Below are positions 39,130 through 47,973 of a stretch of 64,000 nucleotides of DNA, in pieces. This stretch comes from Streptococcus thermophilus (lineage in GTDB: Bacteria; Actinomycetota; Actinomycetes; Mycobacteriales; Mycobacteriaceae): contig UYIL01000003.1 in the NCBI GenBank assembly GCA_900618065.1, positions 1,736,001-1,800,000 on the forward strand, written 5' to 3'. Every line of letters begins with the position of its first letter. Positions within the stretch are counted from its first letter, which is position 1. A model generated the notes under the pieces. That model did no database searches. It saw nothing but the letters and a program-made list of their open reading frames with translations, and was not told where the DNA came from. The translations under genes were made by a program, and so were the position numbers.

Positions 39130-40758
39130 GTGATTGTCACCAACGACCTTGAAGTCCGCGTCGGCGCGCGTACCCTGCTCAACGCGCCCGGCCAGCACCT
39201 GCGTGTGCAGGCCGGCGACCGGATCGGCCTGGTCGGACGCAATGGCGCGGGTAAAACCACGACGATGCGCATCCTGTCGGGGGAGACTGAGCCCTACGGC
39301 GGCACGGTGACGCGCTCCGGGGAGATCGGGTACCTCCCGCAGGACTCCCGCGAGGGCAACATTGAACAGAGCGCGCGTGATCGCGTGCTCTCGGCCCGCG
39401 GGCTCGACCAGATCCGCGCCTCCATGGACCGTCAGCAGGAAATCATGGAGGTCGAAGACGGCGCTAAGCGCGACGCCGCGATTTCAAAATATTCACGCCT
39501 TGAGGAGCGCTACCAGGCCCTCGGCGGATACGAAGCCGACGCGGAGGCGGCGCAAATCTGCGACAACCTCGGCCTGCCGTCGCGCATTCTCGACCAGCCA
39601 CTGAGAACCCTTTCGGGCGGTCAGCGCCGCCGCGTCGAGCTCGCACAAATCCTCTTTGCCGCCAATGACGGCGCAGGCAAGTCCACGACGACGTTGCTTC
39701 TCGACGAGCCGACCAACCACCTCGACGCCGACTCCATCACCTGGCTGCGCGACTTCCTGTCCAAGCATGAGGGCGGGCTGATCATGATCTCCCACGACGT
39801 CGAGCTGCTCGACCAAGTGTGCAACAAGGTCTGGTTCCTCGATGCCGTGCGCGGGGAAGCCGACGTGTACAACATGGGCTTCTCCAAGTACAAGGATGCC
39901 CGGGCCGAGGACGAAGCACGCCGCCGCCGGGAGCGCGCCAACGCGGAAAAGAAGGCGACCGCTCTGCAGAAGCAAGCCGCCAAGCTCGGCGCGAAGGCGA
40001 CGAAGGCCGCAGCTGCGAAGCAGATGCTCGCGCGTGCCGACCGCATGATGAATGAGCTTGACGACGTCCGAGTCGCCGACAAGGTCGCCTCCATCAGCTT
40101 CCCCGAACCAGCTCCCTGCGGAAAGACACCGCTGTTCGGCAAAGGCCTGACGAAGATGTACGGCTCGCTCGAGGTCTTCGCGGGCGTGGACCTGGCCATT
40201 GACAAGGGATCGCGCGTGGTCGTGCTGGGCACCAACGGTGCCGGCAAGACGACGCTGCTCAAACTGCTCGCCGGTGTGGAGCGCACCGACGGCGAGGGCG
40301 GCCTTGTGACAGGCAACGGCCTGAAGATCGGTTACTTCGCTCAGGAGCACGACACGATCGACGGCGACAAGTCCGTCTGGGAAAACACCATCGCGGCCTG
40401 CCCCGACGCCGGCCAGCAGGATCTGCGCGGCCTCCTCGGTGCGTTCATGTTCTCCGGTGAGAAACTCGAGCAGCCGGCGGGAACGCTCTCCGGCGGCGAG
40501 AAGACGCGCCTGTCGCTCGCGACGCTCGTCTCGTCGCGGGCGAACGTGCTGCTTCTCGACGAGCCCACCAACAACCTCGACCCCCAATCCCGTGAGCAAG
40601 TCCTCGACGCGTTGAAAACCTACACCGGCGCCGTCGTTCTGGTCACGCACGATCCCGGAGCCGTTAAAGCCCTCGAACCGGAACGCGTGATCATCATGCC
40701 CGAGGGCGACGAGGACATCTGGAGCGACGAGTACATGGAGATCGTCGAATTGGCTTAA
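39130..40758 (+). CDS. ABC-F family ATPase
   Basis: A 542-residue protein with two ABC domains and no membrane part. First: GRNGAGKTTTMRIL, TLSGGQRRRVELAQ, LLLDEPTNHLD. Second: GTNGAGKTTLLKLL, TLSGGEKTRLSLATL, LLLDEPTNNLD. A charged Ala/Lys/Arg linker (about residues 250-310) joins them. ABC-F proteins act on the ribosome in translation or antibiotic protection. The GTG start at 39130 has a poor ribosome binding site. The last 102 bp have a diverged second copy at 41644-41745. Confidence 0.92.
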   Translation: MIVTNDLEVRVGARTLLNAPGQHLRVQAGDRIGLVGRNGAGKTTTMRILSGETEPYGGTVTRSGEIGYLPQDSREGNIEQSARDRVLSARGLDQIRASMDRQQEIMEVEDGAKRDAAISKYSRLEERYQALGGYEADAEAAQICDNLGLPSRILDQPLRTLSGGQRRRVELAQILFAANDGAGKSTTTLLLDEPTNHLDADSITWLRDFLSKHEGGLIMISHDVELLDQVCNKVWFLDAVRGEADVYNMGFSKYKDARAEDEARRRRERANAEKKATALQKQAAKLGAKATKAAAAKQMLARADRMMNELDDVRVADKVASISFPEPAPCGKTPLFGKGLTKMYGSLEVFAGVDLAIDKGSRVVVLGTNGAGKTTLLKLLAGVERTDGEGGLVTGNGLKIGYFAQEHDTIDGDKSVWENTIAACPDAGQQDLRGLLGAFMFSGEKLEQPAGTLSGGEKTRLSLATLVSSRANVLLLDEPTNNLDPQSREQVLDALKTYTGAVVLVTHDPGAVKALEPERVIIMPEGDEDIWSDEYMEIVELA

Positions 40759-40779
40759 AAGCTGTTTATAGTTGGCTTT

Positions 40780-41481
40780 ATGGAAGAAGTTACCTTCACC
40801 TTCAAAGTGCCGGCTGATACAGCCCAAAGGATTCGTGCAAAAGAATTCAACCCGTATCTCGAAACGCGTAATCATGCGGGCCAGATCACCAGTGCCCACC
40901 CTGCTACAGAGAGACAGTCCGGGGATGATTCACATTCGGGCCAATGGGTTAAACTCACTCAGGCTGTAGCGACATGGTCGAAAGAGAACCCAGTCAAAGC
41001 TGTCTCGGGGTCGATCGCCGCTGCTGCAACAATAAGTGCAGTCTCCTACGGCCTTTACAAGTTGGAAATCCGGCGGTTACGTCGTCAGAAGAAGCTTGAA
41101 ATGGGTGAGTTAGAACAGACACCTAAAGCGTTGACGGCCACCCCAGAGGCCGAAGCGGAGGCATTGCGTGTTGAGTTTCTTGCATGGATGACCGCCGCTG
41201 AGCAAACCAATGTAACAGGAGCTGTCGTCGACGATCTTGCGTACGCGTGGGAGGAGTATGTTGACGCTTACGATTCGGTGCACGGCGGAACGCCACAGCT
41301 AGATCATGACCTAATCGCGCTAGTCAACAAGTACTCCGACGAGTACCAGCACGCGCACGGGGTTCCCGTTTCATCTCGTTTGGTGCCATCCGACTTCAAC
41401 GATCTCAGAGCTGCTCTCGAGTGTCAACGAAGGGTTCTTGAGGTGCACCAATCCGACAACAATAGCCAGGGGGCGAAGTAA
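40780..41481 (+). CDS. Orphan protein with one membrane segment
   Basis: A 233-residue protein I do not recognise. The N-terminal ~65 residues are polar. A hydrophobic stretch (about 68-92, ending YGLYKLEIRRLRRQKK, so positively charged after it) suggests one membrane segment with the C-terminal acidic domain (AEAEALRVEFLAWM; DDLAYAWEEYVDAY) in the cytoplasm. Base composition is lower in GC than its neighbours. It sits between the ABC-F gene and the second copy of that gene's 3' end, so it was probably acquired. Confidence 0.6.
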   Translation: MEEVTFTFKVPADTAQRIRAKEFNPYLETRNHAGQITSAHPATERQSGDDSHSGQWVKLTQAVATWSKENPVKAVSGSIAAAATISAVSYGLYKLEIRRLRRQKKLEMGELEQTPKALTATPEAEAEALRVEFLAWMTAAEQTNVTGAVVDDLAYAWEEYVDAYDSVHGGTPQLDHDLIALVNKYSDEYQHAHGVPVSSRLVPSDFNDLRAALECQRRVLEVHQSDNNSQGAK

Positions 41482-41643
41482 GGAATCGCCTGACGAGTGA
41501 CAAACGGATTACCCTAGCGATTTTACCTATAACTGATATCCAGACGGGGACGGCGGGTGTAAGAGCTTCCCAGAGCGGGTGATCACTCCTCGTTGAGCGG
41601 GGACTTCCCAGTGCACCCCCGATTGCTCGATGCACGCATCGGC

Positions 41644-41745
41644 GGTGCTGTCAAAGCCCCCGAGCCGGAGCGCGTCATCATCATGCCCGAAGGCGACGAG
41701 GACATCTGGAGCGACGGGTACATGGAGATCGTCGAACTAGCCTAG
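41644..41745 (+). pseudogene. Remnant: second copy of the ABC-F gene 3' end
   Basis: 102 bp align without gaps to 40657-40758, with 13 mismatches by hand count. Eleven are silent. It encodes GAVKAPEPERV, IIMPEGDEDIW, SD, G, YMEIVELA and TAG. No start or ABC core precedes it. The mostly silent changes mean it descends from a working gene, not from recent decay. Confidence 0.85.
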
Positions 41746-42186
41746 TCCACCCGCCCACCTAGCTAACCCCGCCGCGCGGCGGACGAGCTCCCGGATCCGT
41801 TCAGGCACGTCACCGTCGAGCGAGCGGACAGCGTAGCTGGTCGGCCACATGTCGCCGTCGTCAAGCTGGGCGGTGTCCTGGAATCCGAGGGTGGCGTAGC
41901 GCACACCGAACTTCGACGCCACCTGCAGGAACACCACGACCCCCTCGGTGTTCTCCCACGCAGGCATTCCGTACCACGTGCGCGCGTCAAGGTGCGGAGC
42001 TTCTTGCGTCACGATCGTGTGCACGGCGGCGGCGAGGGCTCGGTCGGACGGCGGCATGTCGTCGATAAGCGTTTGCAGTGCTTCGAGATTCTTCGCCTTT
42101 TTGTTGCCGCCCTTTTCGCGCCGCAGTTCCTCGGCGCGCTGACGCATTGCTTCGCGCTCTGCGGCGCTGAATCCTGATTCACTCAT
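41737..42186 (-). CDS. DUF1801 (YdhG-like) domain protein
   Basis: A 149-residue protein. The N-terminal ~40 residues are basic and helical (AEREAMRQRAEELRRE). The DUF1801 part contains PSDRALAAAVHTIV, RTWYGMPAW and VVVFLQVASKFGVRYATLGF. Relatives include a proposed iron chaperone, but the role is unknown. Its stop codon lies inside the ABC-F 3' remnant on the opposite strand, suggesting the ancestral arrangement was ABC-F and this gene end to end. Confidence 0.75.
   Translation of the reverse strand: MSESGFSAAEREAMRQRAEELRREKGGNKKAKNLEALQTLIDDMPPSDRALAAAVHTIVTQEAPHLDARTWYGMPAWENTEGVVVFLQVASKFGVRYATLGFQDTAQLDDGDMWPTSYAVRSLDGDVPERIRELVRRAAGLARWAGGLG
42060..42070 (+). repeat. Iterated 11-mer, copy 8
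   Basis: Inside the DUF1801 gene; gene reads T-L-I-D-D. Confidence 0.8.
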
Positions 42187-42597
42187 ACCGGGCCAGGCTA
42201 CGCTCTAGCGCGCGTGCCGGTCACCCGGAGCGGTCGTGATTTGGCGCTCAAAGCGGTTAGTGAAACGACGGGTGGCGCACACACCTGGGGGCTCGATAGC
42301 GCGCTGTTGGCGACTACCCATTACGTCCCCATCAACGAGTGCTACTCCAATCCGTACGCACGCACCGGAGATTAACGATTAATCGGATCGCTCAAAGATC
42401 GGCAGACCAACACCACGGTGTAAGCCAAGTGTCTAGGCTTAGGAAACATCTTACACCTCAATTTCACTGTCCGATGATTCCCCAGGTAAACTATAGCTTA
42501 AACTTAGTGGTGCACTTATGGAGGTTGTGGAAAGTACTGGATTGGAATCGCAACCAATTCTACCCACCCCTCAGCCGGTATCTACCTCGGGAGCGAC
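42187..42597. other. Non-coding, low-GC stretch
   Basis: About 410 nt without a convincing gene. A 106-codon open frame here is rich in Arg, His and Trp and not protein-like. A 30-codon ORF (42518-42610) overlaps the start of the next gene. A possible -10 (tatagc, about 42492) lies upstream of the 116-residue gene. Confidence 0.5.
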
Positions 42598-42948
42598 ATG
42601 GAACTGCTAAAAGGCCCACTTTGGGAAATGGAAGATCATGGCGATACCCATCCCGATGAAAGATTTGTTCGAATCAGGCTGTGTGAAGACAGTGTTGTAG
42701 CAGAGTTTACCGTCATGGAGCTCTGCAGTTTCTTCGGGATTAGTAGCCCCGACTGCCTGCGAATTCAGTTTAAAACCTGGCATGATATTGGAGCTTTCGT
42801 GTGGGACCCAGTAGACGAAATCCATCTCGAGCAGAGACCTTTTGCGGAGTACTTTTCTTCTTCCAAAATTCCTGCCTGCTATTCGCTGCAGCCGTTACCC
42901 GAACCCGTTAACGGGAGGGTGGAATGGGGAATGAAAAAAGAACTTTAG
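42598..42948 (+). CDS. Orphan cytoplasmic protein, 116 residues
   Basis: I do not recognise this protein. It is acidic and aromatic-rich with no signal or membrane segment; landmarks are RIRLCEDSVVAEF, FKTWHDIGAFVWDP and DEIHLEQRPF. A good gggag site precedes the ATG. Base composition is well below the surrounding core genes. Size and location in an accessory zone next to an IS would suit an immunity or cargo gene, but nothing shows this. Confidence 0.55.
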   Translation: MELLKGPLWEMEDHGDTHPDERFVRIRLCEDSVVAEFTVMELCSFFGISSPDCLRIQFKTWHDIGAFVWDPVDEIHLEQRPFAEYFSSSKIPACYSLQPLPEPVNGRVEWGMKKEL

Positions 42949-42994
42949 GTAAAGCGCCTCGTACCCATGAGGACTCTTAGCTATCCTCGGGATT

Positions 42995-43270
42995 ATGCGT
43001 TCTAATATCTCGGTTAAAAGAGCTTTTATTGCATCGTTTATCGCTGTAGCAGTGTCATTCCTTGGGGCACCTGCGGCTAATGCTTACCAGTGGACACCAC
43101 ATGTTTTCCCATCTAAGAGCTGGTGTGACAATTATATTCGAGCCCACAATATGGAGAATACTCACTATTGTGAAGAAGGGCGATGGGGAACTGCGGAGCT
43201 TAAGCCGTACACTACCCCTGGGATATCTAGCTCTGGATTTGAAGCAGGAGGCAGTTCTAGTAAATTCTAG
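42995..43270 (+). CDS. Small secreted protein, 91 residues
   Basis: The N-terminus has basic residues, a hydrophobic core and the cleavage motif APAANA-Y (about residues 26-31), a clear Sec signal peptide. The mature ~60 residues contain two cysteines 16 apart (SKSWCDNYIRAH; ENTHYCEEG), probably a disulfide, and a Ser/Gly-rich tail. I do not recognise the family. It lies 46 nt after the 116-residue gene and has the same low GC. Confidence 0.6.
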   Translation: MRSNISVKRAFIASFIAVAVSFLGAPAANAYQWTPHVFPSKSWCDNYIRAHNMENTHYCEEGRWGTAELKPYTTPGISSSGFEAGGSSSKF

Positions 43271-43801
43271 GGCCTCCCCAGTTAGCATTTGTCGACGGGG
43301 TTGTGGTTGCTAGATGCCCCACCCTGGGCACGAGATGCGCCAACCGGATCGATGGGTAACCCTACACATTTGACCCAATGAAGTAGGCGTGCTTGGTGGC
43401 CCATGCATACTAGCTCGCCCAGTGCCTGTTACTTGCAACGGTTGACGCTCGGGATCGATCCAGTCAAAAGCAATGAGGCGCGCAAGCTGCGTTTGCCCCC
43501 AGGTTTGGTCGGCTTCTCACAGACATAGTCGCCCGTGCGGCATTAGACACGCCCCATGATCCAAGAGGTCTTAGGCATAGTTGGTTCTTCTTCCTCGGGA
43601 GCGACGGTTTCGTTCTAACCAGCCAGAGATTTTAGTTGATCGTGGTAATGGGCGCCCTCAACGAGACTCAGCAGCCGGAAGGTCTCTTGGGTGGCCGTAA
43701 ACGCCTAAGGGATTTTTCGATATTCGAAACTGATTCGGCTTGTAGGCAGTCAATGGCCTGATCCACGTCGATATCTGGAAGCCCCGGTCACGCTGGTTTT
43801 A
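43271..43801. other. Non-coding region with possible gene debris
   Basis: About 530 nt with no intact gene. Short minus-strand frames read like protein but are broken (see the entry at 43615-43766). The right end is the insertion point of the IS element. Confidence 0.5.
43615..43766 (-). pseudogene. Possible remnant of a small gene
   Basis: From GTG at 43766 the minus strand reads MDQAIDCLQAESVSN, then IEKSLRR, and after a one-base shift FTATQETFRLLS, LVEGAHYHDQLKSLAG and a TAG at 43615-43617. Both halves look protein-like, so a frameshifted gene of about 50 codons is likely. The family is unknown. Confidence 0.3.
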
Positions 43802-43835
43802 TGAACTAGCCCCCGAAAGTTGGACTGGTTTAATT

Positions 43836-44735
43836 CTAGGCGGGTAGGGGTTCCAGGGCCTGATTCCGATATTGCATCGGGGTCAGGCCCTGGAGGCGTT
43901 GTTGGATGCGTTCGGTGTTATACCACTCGATGTAGCCATCGAGTGCGTTAATGAACTCCTCGACGGTGTCGAAGGCTTCCCCGTGGTACATCTCGGTTTT
44001 CAGGTGTCCGAAGAAGTTCTCCATGACCGCGTTGTCGTAGCAGTTGGCTTTACGCGACATCGACTGAACACCACCGTGTTCGTCAATGAGTTTGCGCCAA
44101 GTCGAGTGCTGGTACTGGAAGCCTTGATCGGTGTGCATTATCCACCCGGGTTCAGGTGCACACGCCACGATTGCCTTGGTCAAAGACGTGGCGGTGAATG
44201 CTGTCGACGGCGATGTAGCCACGGTGTGGGCGACGATTGAGCGGTCGAACAGATCCATCACTGGCGACAAGTACACTTTGCGGCCTGCGATTCTGAACTC
44301 GGTGACATCGCTGACAAAGGCGGTGTTTGGCGTGTCCGGGGTGAAGTTGCGCTCGAGCTTGTTGTCAGCGATGCGGCTGACGGTTCCGGAGTAGGAGATG
44401 TAAGGCCTGTGCTGGCGGACCTTGGCTCGAAGACCCATCTCACGCATGAGCTTGAAAACAAGCTTGTGGTTGACCACCCAGCCGTGATTACGCAGGTCCA
44501 GCAGTACTCGCCGGTAGCCGTAGCGATGCTTATTGCGCTCGAAGCTTTCCCGGATCGCGTCTTTGAGCACAGCATGCCTATCCGGCTCACCGAGTCGTTT
44601 CTGGTGGTAGAAGAACGTCGACCGCGGGATACCTGCTGCCTCTAGCAGGTACTCCAGGCGGTGGTGCGACTTGAGGATGACGATCGCCTGGACTTTCAGG
44701 CGGGTCCCTGCTTCCTCAAGTCCCGCAATTTTTTT
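43836..44735 (-). CDS. IS3-family transposase OrfB (made by -1 frameshift)
   Basis: DDE transposase domain. Landmarks: FERNKHRYGYRRV, FVSDVTEF (first Asp), WIMHTDQG (second Asp) and NAVMENFFGHLK (Glu). A GTG at 44570 gives 244 residues, but the frame is open without a stop back to the A7 run at 44729-44735, where a -1 shift from OrfA would join it. The fusion would be the full transposase. Confidence 0.9.
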   Translation of the reverse strand, partial: KKIAGLEEAGTRLKVQAIVILKSHHRLEYLLEAAGIPRSTFFYHQKRLGEPDRHAVLKDAIRESFERNKHRYGYRRVLLDLRNHGWVVNHKLVFKLMREMGLRAKVRQHRPYISYSGTVSRIADNKLERNFTPDTPNTAFVSDVTEFRIAGRKVYLSPVMDLFDRSIVAHTVATSPSTAFTATSLTKAIVACAPEPGWIMHTDQGFQYQHSTWRKLIDEHGGVQSMSRKANCYDNAVMENFFGHLKTEMYHGEAFDTVEEFINALDGYIEWYNTERIQQRLQGLTPMQYRNQALEPLPA

Positions 44736-45178
44736 AGGTAAGCGTTTTCCGCCTCCAACTGCTCGATCCGGCGGCGAAGCTTCTCCTCCTCCGTGAGCCT
44801 CTTCGACGCGGACGAGCCTTTGGGCCTGCCCTTCGGCTTCGGTCTTAACGCGTCATCGCCACCTTGGCGCCACTTCAACGACCAGTCTTTGACCAGCTGA
44901 TCAGAAGACAAGCCGAACTCACGGGCAAGATCCATCTTCGTCTCGCCAGCGAGGTGGCGTTCGACGATTTCTTTCTTGACTTCGAACGAGTACTGCCGCT
45001 GCGTCGGTTTCTCCACGAGACATAGCCTGCCATGTAGCTGAAACCGCCGATAGAGCGCGCGCGATGCATATCTCGAAACTCCAACCCTGCGCGCAGCGGC
45101 ACCAGAACCCATACCCTGCTCGAAAAGATCAACTAACTGCTCACGCTGACCCTCACACAGCGAACTGCGTGATCTCAA
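44696..45178 (-). CDS. IS3-family OrfA (helix-turn-helix)
   Basis: 160 residues with two HTH regions (GSGAARRVGVSR; MDLAREFGLSS) and a C-terminal leucine-zipper-like coil (EEEKLRRRIEQLEAENAYL) ending in L-R-D-L-R-K-Q-G-P-A. The coil is followed by the slippery A-AAA-AAA. OrfA binds IS ends and is the first part of the frameshifted transposase. Confidence 0.9.
   Translation of the reverse strand: MRSRSSLCEGQREQLVDLFEQGMGSGAAARRVGVSRYASRALYRRFQLHGRLCLVEKPTQRQYSFEVKKEIVERHLAGETKMDLAREFGLSSDQLVKDWSLKWRQGGDDALRPKPKGRPKGSSASKRLTEEEKLRRRIEQLEAENAYLKKLRDLRKQGPA
44729..44735 (-). promoter_or_regulatory. Programmed -1 frameshift site
   Basis: Seven A on the minus strand, in frame A-AAA-AAA within orfA. 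The -1 frame runs K-K-I-A-G-L-E-E-A and remains open into orfB, as expected for IS3 elements. Confidence 0.85.
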
Positions 45179-45394
45179 TGAAAACTACTCCCCACTAGTC
45201 GATAACTGATTTCTCAGTCCAACTAATGGGGAGCAGTTCATTAAGCAGGGGCTTTCAACGAGATATCTAGCACCTTGTTTCTGAACGAACTATTGCCTAC
45301 GTGGTCATGGTTGCGTTCAACCTATACGGAGCCGTTCTGGCGAACATCGGCGACTAACCCGAGGGGTGTTCTCCTCTGGTGGCTGGGTCTTTGC

Positions 45395-46144
45395 CTAGCG
45401 CTTGAACCGGTCAGCGAAGTTCTTGAGCACCCGGTTGTTCGCGACGTAGTCGCCCGAGTAGGCGTTGGCAATCTGGCTCTCGAAGGTGTCTGCCGCTGTG
45501 TAGCCGAGATGGGCGTAGAGGCGCAGGCGCGACTCGAGGGCTTCCGCCCGCAGCTCGGGGTGGAACTGGGTGGCGTAGACGTTGGACCCGACACGGAACA
45601 TCTGGGTCGGACAGGCTGCGCCGGTGGCTAAGACGGTGACGCGGGGGTCGTAGGGAAGCGCATGGATCGCCTCTTTATGGCCGACGATCGTGTCGAAGCT
45701 GCGGGGAAGGCCCGCGAGAATCGGATCGCCTTCGCCGGCGTCAGTCACCTCGATCTGGACCAGCCCCGCCTCCTCGGCGTACTTGTCGCTCAATCTCGCG
45801 CCTATCGCGGTGCCGATTGCGCCGATCCCGTAGCAAGCACCCATGACGGGAAAGTCGCGGTCGATGCACTCGGCGATGAGCGTGCCGATCTCGCGCTCCA
45901 CTCGCAGCTGCAGCGGCGACTTCATTAGGTCCAAATTGTTGAAAGGGCTGCCACCGAGAAGCACGCCAGAATAGTTCTCCAAATTGATCTCCCCGAGCTC
46001 CTCCTGTTCCAGTCGGCGCTGCTCGATCGATGCCGCGCTGACCTGCATGGCAGCGGTGAAACTGGCGCGCTCTTCGGCGGCGGCTTCGTCTTCAGGGCGG
46101 GTGCTCAGCAGGAGGAAAGGCAGGTGCGTGCTCACCAATGTCAA
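45395..46144 (-). CDS. Class I glutamine-amidotransferase-like protein (1)
   Basis: 249 residues with a GMP-synthase-like GATase fold: glycine strand GVLLGGSPFNN, catalytic Cys104 in MGACYGIG, and His195/Glu197 in ATQFHPEL. The full triad is present but no synthase domain, so the amide acceptor is unknown. A second, related protein lies at 48992-49729. It diverges from a small membrane-protein gene. Confidence 0.85.
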   Translation of the reverse strand: MTLVSTHLPFLLLSTRPEDEAAAEERASFTAAMQVSAASIEQRRLEQEELGEINLENYSGVLLGGSPFNNLDLMKSPLQLRVEREIGTLIAECIDRDFPVMGACYGIGAIGTAIGARLSDKYAEEAGLVQIEVTDAGEGDPILAGLPRSFDTIVGHKEAIHALPYDPRVTVLATGAACPTQMFRVGSNVYATQFHPELRAEALESRLRLYAHLGYTAADTFESQIANAYSGDYVANNRVLKNFADRFKR

Positions 46145-46200
46145 TCTAGTCTGCGTGCTGTCGAAGCAAGGAATCGCCCCGTGGGTATAAAATCGTTGTC

Positions 46201-46434
46201 ATGAACCCGATTGAATCTCTCCGTGAAGCATGGAACGCCCTCAGCAAAGAGGAGAAGACCGCCGCCGGCGTGATCGGCGCGATCGACACCGCCGCCAAAG
46301 GCATTGCCCTGTGGGACCTTGCCCGCACTGACTCGAAGAAGCTGCGCGGCCCAAAGTGGCTGTGGACGACCGTCATCGGCGCCGTGAACACCATTGGTTG
46401 GCTGAGCTACTTCATCGTGGGCAAGAAGTACTAG
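46201..46434 (+). CDS. Small PLDc_N-like membrane protein
   Basis: 77 residues. Two hydrophobic stretches: a weak one at 20-38 and a clear one at the C-terminus (WLWTTVIGAVNTIGWLSYF, then IVGKKY), the pattern of the phospholipase-D N-terminal anchoring domain. Function unknown. A hairpin terminator follows. Confidence 0.7.
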   Translation: MNPIESLREAWNALSKEEKTAAGVIGAIDTAAKGIALWDLARTDSKKLRGPKWLWTTVIGAVNTIGWLSYFIVGKKY

Positions 46435-46450
46435 AGCACTCCACCTGAAT

Positions 46451-46490
46451 AGAAGCGGTCACGCGTCACTGACGCGGTCCGCTTCTTTGC
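46451..46490. terminator. Hairpin terminator
   Basis: Outer arms AGAAGCGG (46451-46458) and CCGCTTCT (46479-46486) and inner arms CGCGTC/GACGCG (46462-46467, 46471-46476), followed by ttt. It ends the 77-residue gene and could also serve the converging UPF0210 gene. Confidence 0.75.
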
Positions 46491-46596
46491 CATGGGTAGG
46501 TGTCGCACCGCCCGCACGGAGCAGCCTGCGGCGCGCGCGACATCGGAGATCCTCATGGAAACAGTGTGAACTATGACGCCGCGTGAGGGTCAAGCG

Positions 46597-47967
46597 TTAG
46601 TTTCGGAAACCGTGCACCGGCGCAGGAATGAAACCGCCCCGTTCCACGAACGGCGCGCAACTCACCTGGTTGACGGGGATGACGGGAGCGTAGCCCAGCA
46701 GCCCGCCGAAGTTGACTTCGTCGCCGGGCTGAGTGCCGGGGACGGGGATGAGGCGGGCCGCGGTGGTCTTGTGGTTCATCACGCCGATGGCGGCCTCGTC
46801 AGCGATCATGCCGGCAATGCTGGCGGCAGATGTGTCGCCCGGAATCGCGATCATGTCGAAACCGACCGAGCAGATAGACGTCATCGCCTCCAGCTTGTCC
46901 ATCGTGATCGAGCCCGAGCGCACAGCGTCGATCATTCCTTGGTCCTCCGAAACGGGGATGAAGGAACCCGAAAGTCCGCCGACGCGGGAGCACGCCATCA
47001 TGCCGCCCTTCTTCACCGCGTCGTTGAGCAGCGACAACGCGGCGGTCGTGCCGTGCGTGCCCACCTGGGACAAACCCATGTGCTCGAGGATGTGAGCGAC
47101 GGAATCGCCGACCTCCGGTGTGGGGGCGAGCGACAAGTCGACGATGCCGAACGGCACTCCGAGACGCGCCGCGGCGAGCGAGCCCACGAGCTGGCCTGCG
47201 CGGGTGATCTTGAAGGCGGCCTTCTTGATCTCTTCGGCGACCTCGTTCAGGCTTGCACCCGCGAGCGGGGTAATGGCGTAGTCGACCACACCCGGGCCAG
47301 ACACGCCGACGGAGACGACCGTGTCCGGCTCCTCGATGCCGTGGAAGGCGCCGGCCATGAACGGGTTGTCGCCGACGGCGTTGGCGAAGACGACGAGCTT
47401 CGCGCACGCGATGGAGGATTCCTCCGCAGTACGGGCGGCAGCGTCTTTAACCACCTCACCCATGGTCTTCACGGCATCCATGTTGATGCCGGCGCGGGAT
47501 GAGGCGACGTTGACAGATCCGCACACGAAGTTCGTCTCCGACAGCGCCTCCGGGATGGAGCGGATGAGGCGCTCGTCGGCCTCGGTCGCGCCTTTCTCCA
47601 CGAGAGCGGAGTACCCGCCGATGAAGTTCACGCCGAGCTCGTTCGCGGCGCGGTCGAGAGCACGGGCGATGTCAGCGGGGTTGCCGTCGACCCCCGCGGC
47701 AACGAGCGCAATGGGGGAGACGGACACGCGCTTGTTCACAATCGGAATGCCCAACTCGCGTTCGATGCCCCCGCAGACCTCGACGAGGCGGGCAGCGCGT
47801 TGAGTGACGCGGTCATAGACTGCGTCTGCAGTGGCTTCCATCGTGCCGCGCGTGCACCCGATCAGCGAGATGCCCATAGTCACGGTGCGGATGTCGAGCC
47901 GGTAGTCCTCGATCATCGAAATCACGTCGACGATGCTCGAGGCTTTGAAATTGAGCTGGTTTGCCAT
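46597..47967 (-). CDS. UPF0210 (PFL/DUF711) family protein
   Basis: 456 residues. Family segments: [52 protein letters not shown] and [16 protein letters not shown]. It has a fold related to pyruvate formate-lyase, but no known reaction. The pairing with an upstream ACT protein (6-nt gap) is conserved across many bacteria, so the ACT domain may regulate it. Confidence 0.9.
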   Translation of the reverse strand: MANQLNFKASSIVDVISMIEDYRLDIRTVTMGISLIGCTRGTMEATADAVYDRVTQRAARLVEVCGGIERELGIPIVNKRVSVSPIALVAAGVDGNPADIARALDRAANELGVNFIGGYSALVEKGATEADERLIRSIPEALSETNFVCGSVNVASSRAGINMDAVKTMGEVVKDAAARTAEESSIACAKLVVFANAVGDNPFMAGAFHGIEEPDTVVSVGVSGPGVVDYAITPLAGASLNEVAEEIKKAAFKITRAGQLVGSLAAARLGVPFGIVDLSLAPTPEVGDSVAHILEHMGLSQVGTHGTTAALSLLNDAVKKGGMMACSRVGGLSGSFIPVSEDQGMIDAVRSGSITMDKLEAMTSICSVGFDMIAIPGDTSAASIAGMIADEAAIGVMNHKTTAARLIPVPGTQPGDEVNFGGLLGYAPVIPVNQVSCAPFVERGGFIPAPVHGFRN

Positions 47968-47973
47968 GCCCGC

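Larger units (their letters stand above)
43802..45240 (-). mobile_element. Intact IS3-family (IS150-like) insertion sequence
   Basis: 1439 bp from TG to CA. The inverted ends both start TGAACT and share AGTTGGACTG after six to nine variable bases. Flanks carry a 3-bp duplication, TTA (43799-43801 and 45241-45243). It has two overlapping frames (orfA and orfB) and a -1 slippery run. All parts look functional. Confidence 0.93.

Noticed and set aside
41482..41643. attL/attR of a tyrosine-recombinase island
   Set aside because: The duplicated gene end suggests an insertion, but no integrase gene lies nearby, so sites cannot be named.
42339..42659. 106-codon frame upstream of the 116-residue gene
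   Set aside because: Arg/His/Trp-rich, overlaps a better-supported start in another frame.
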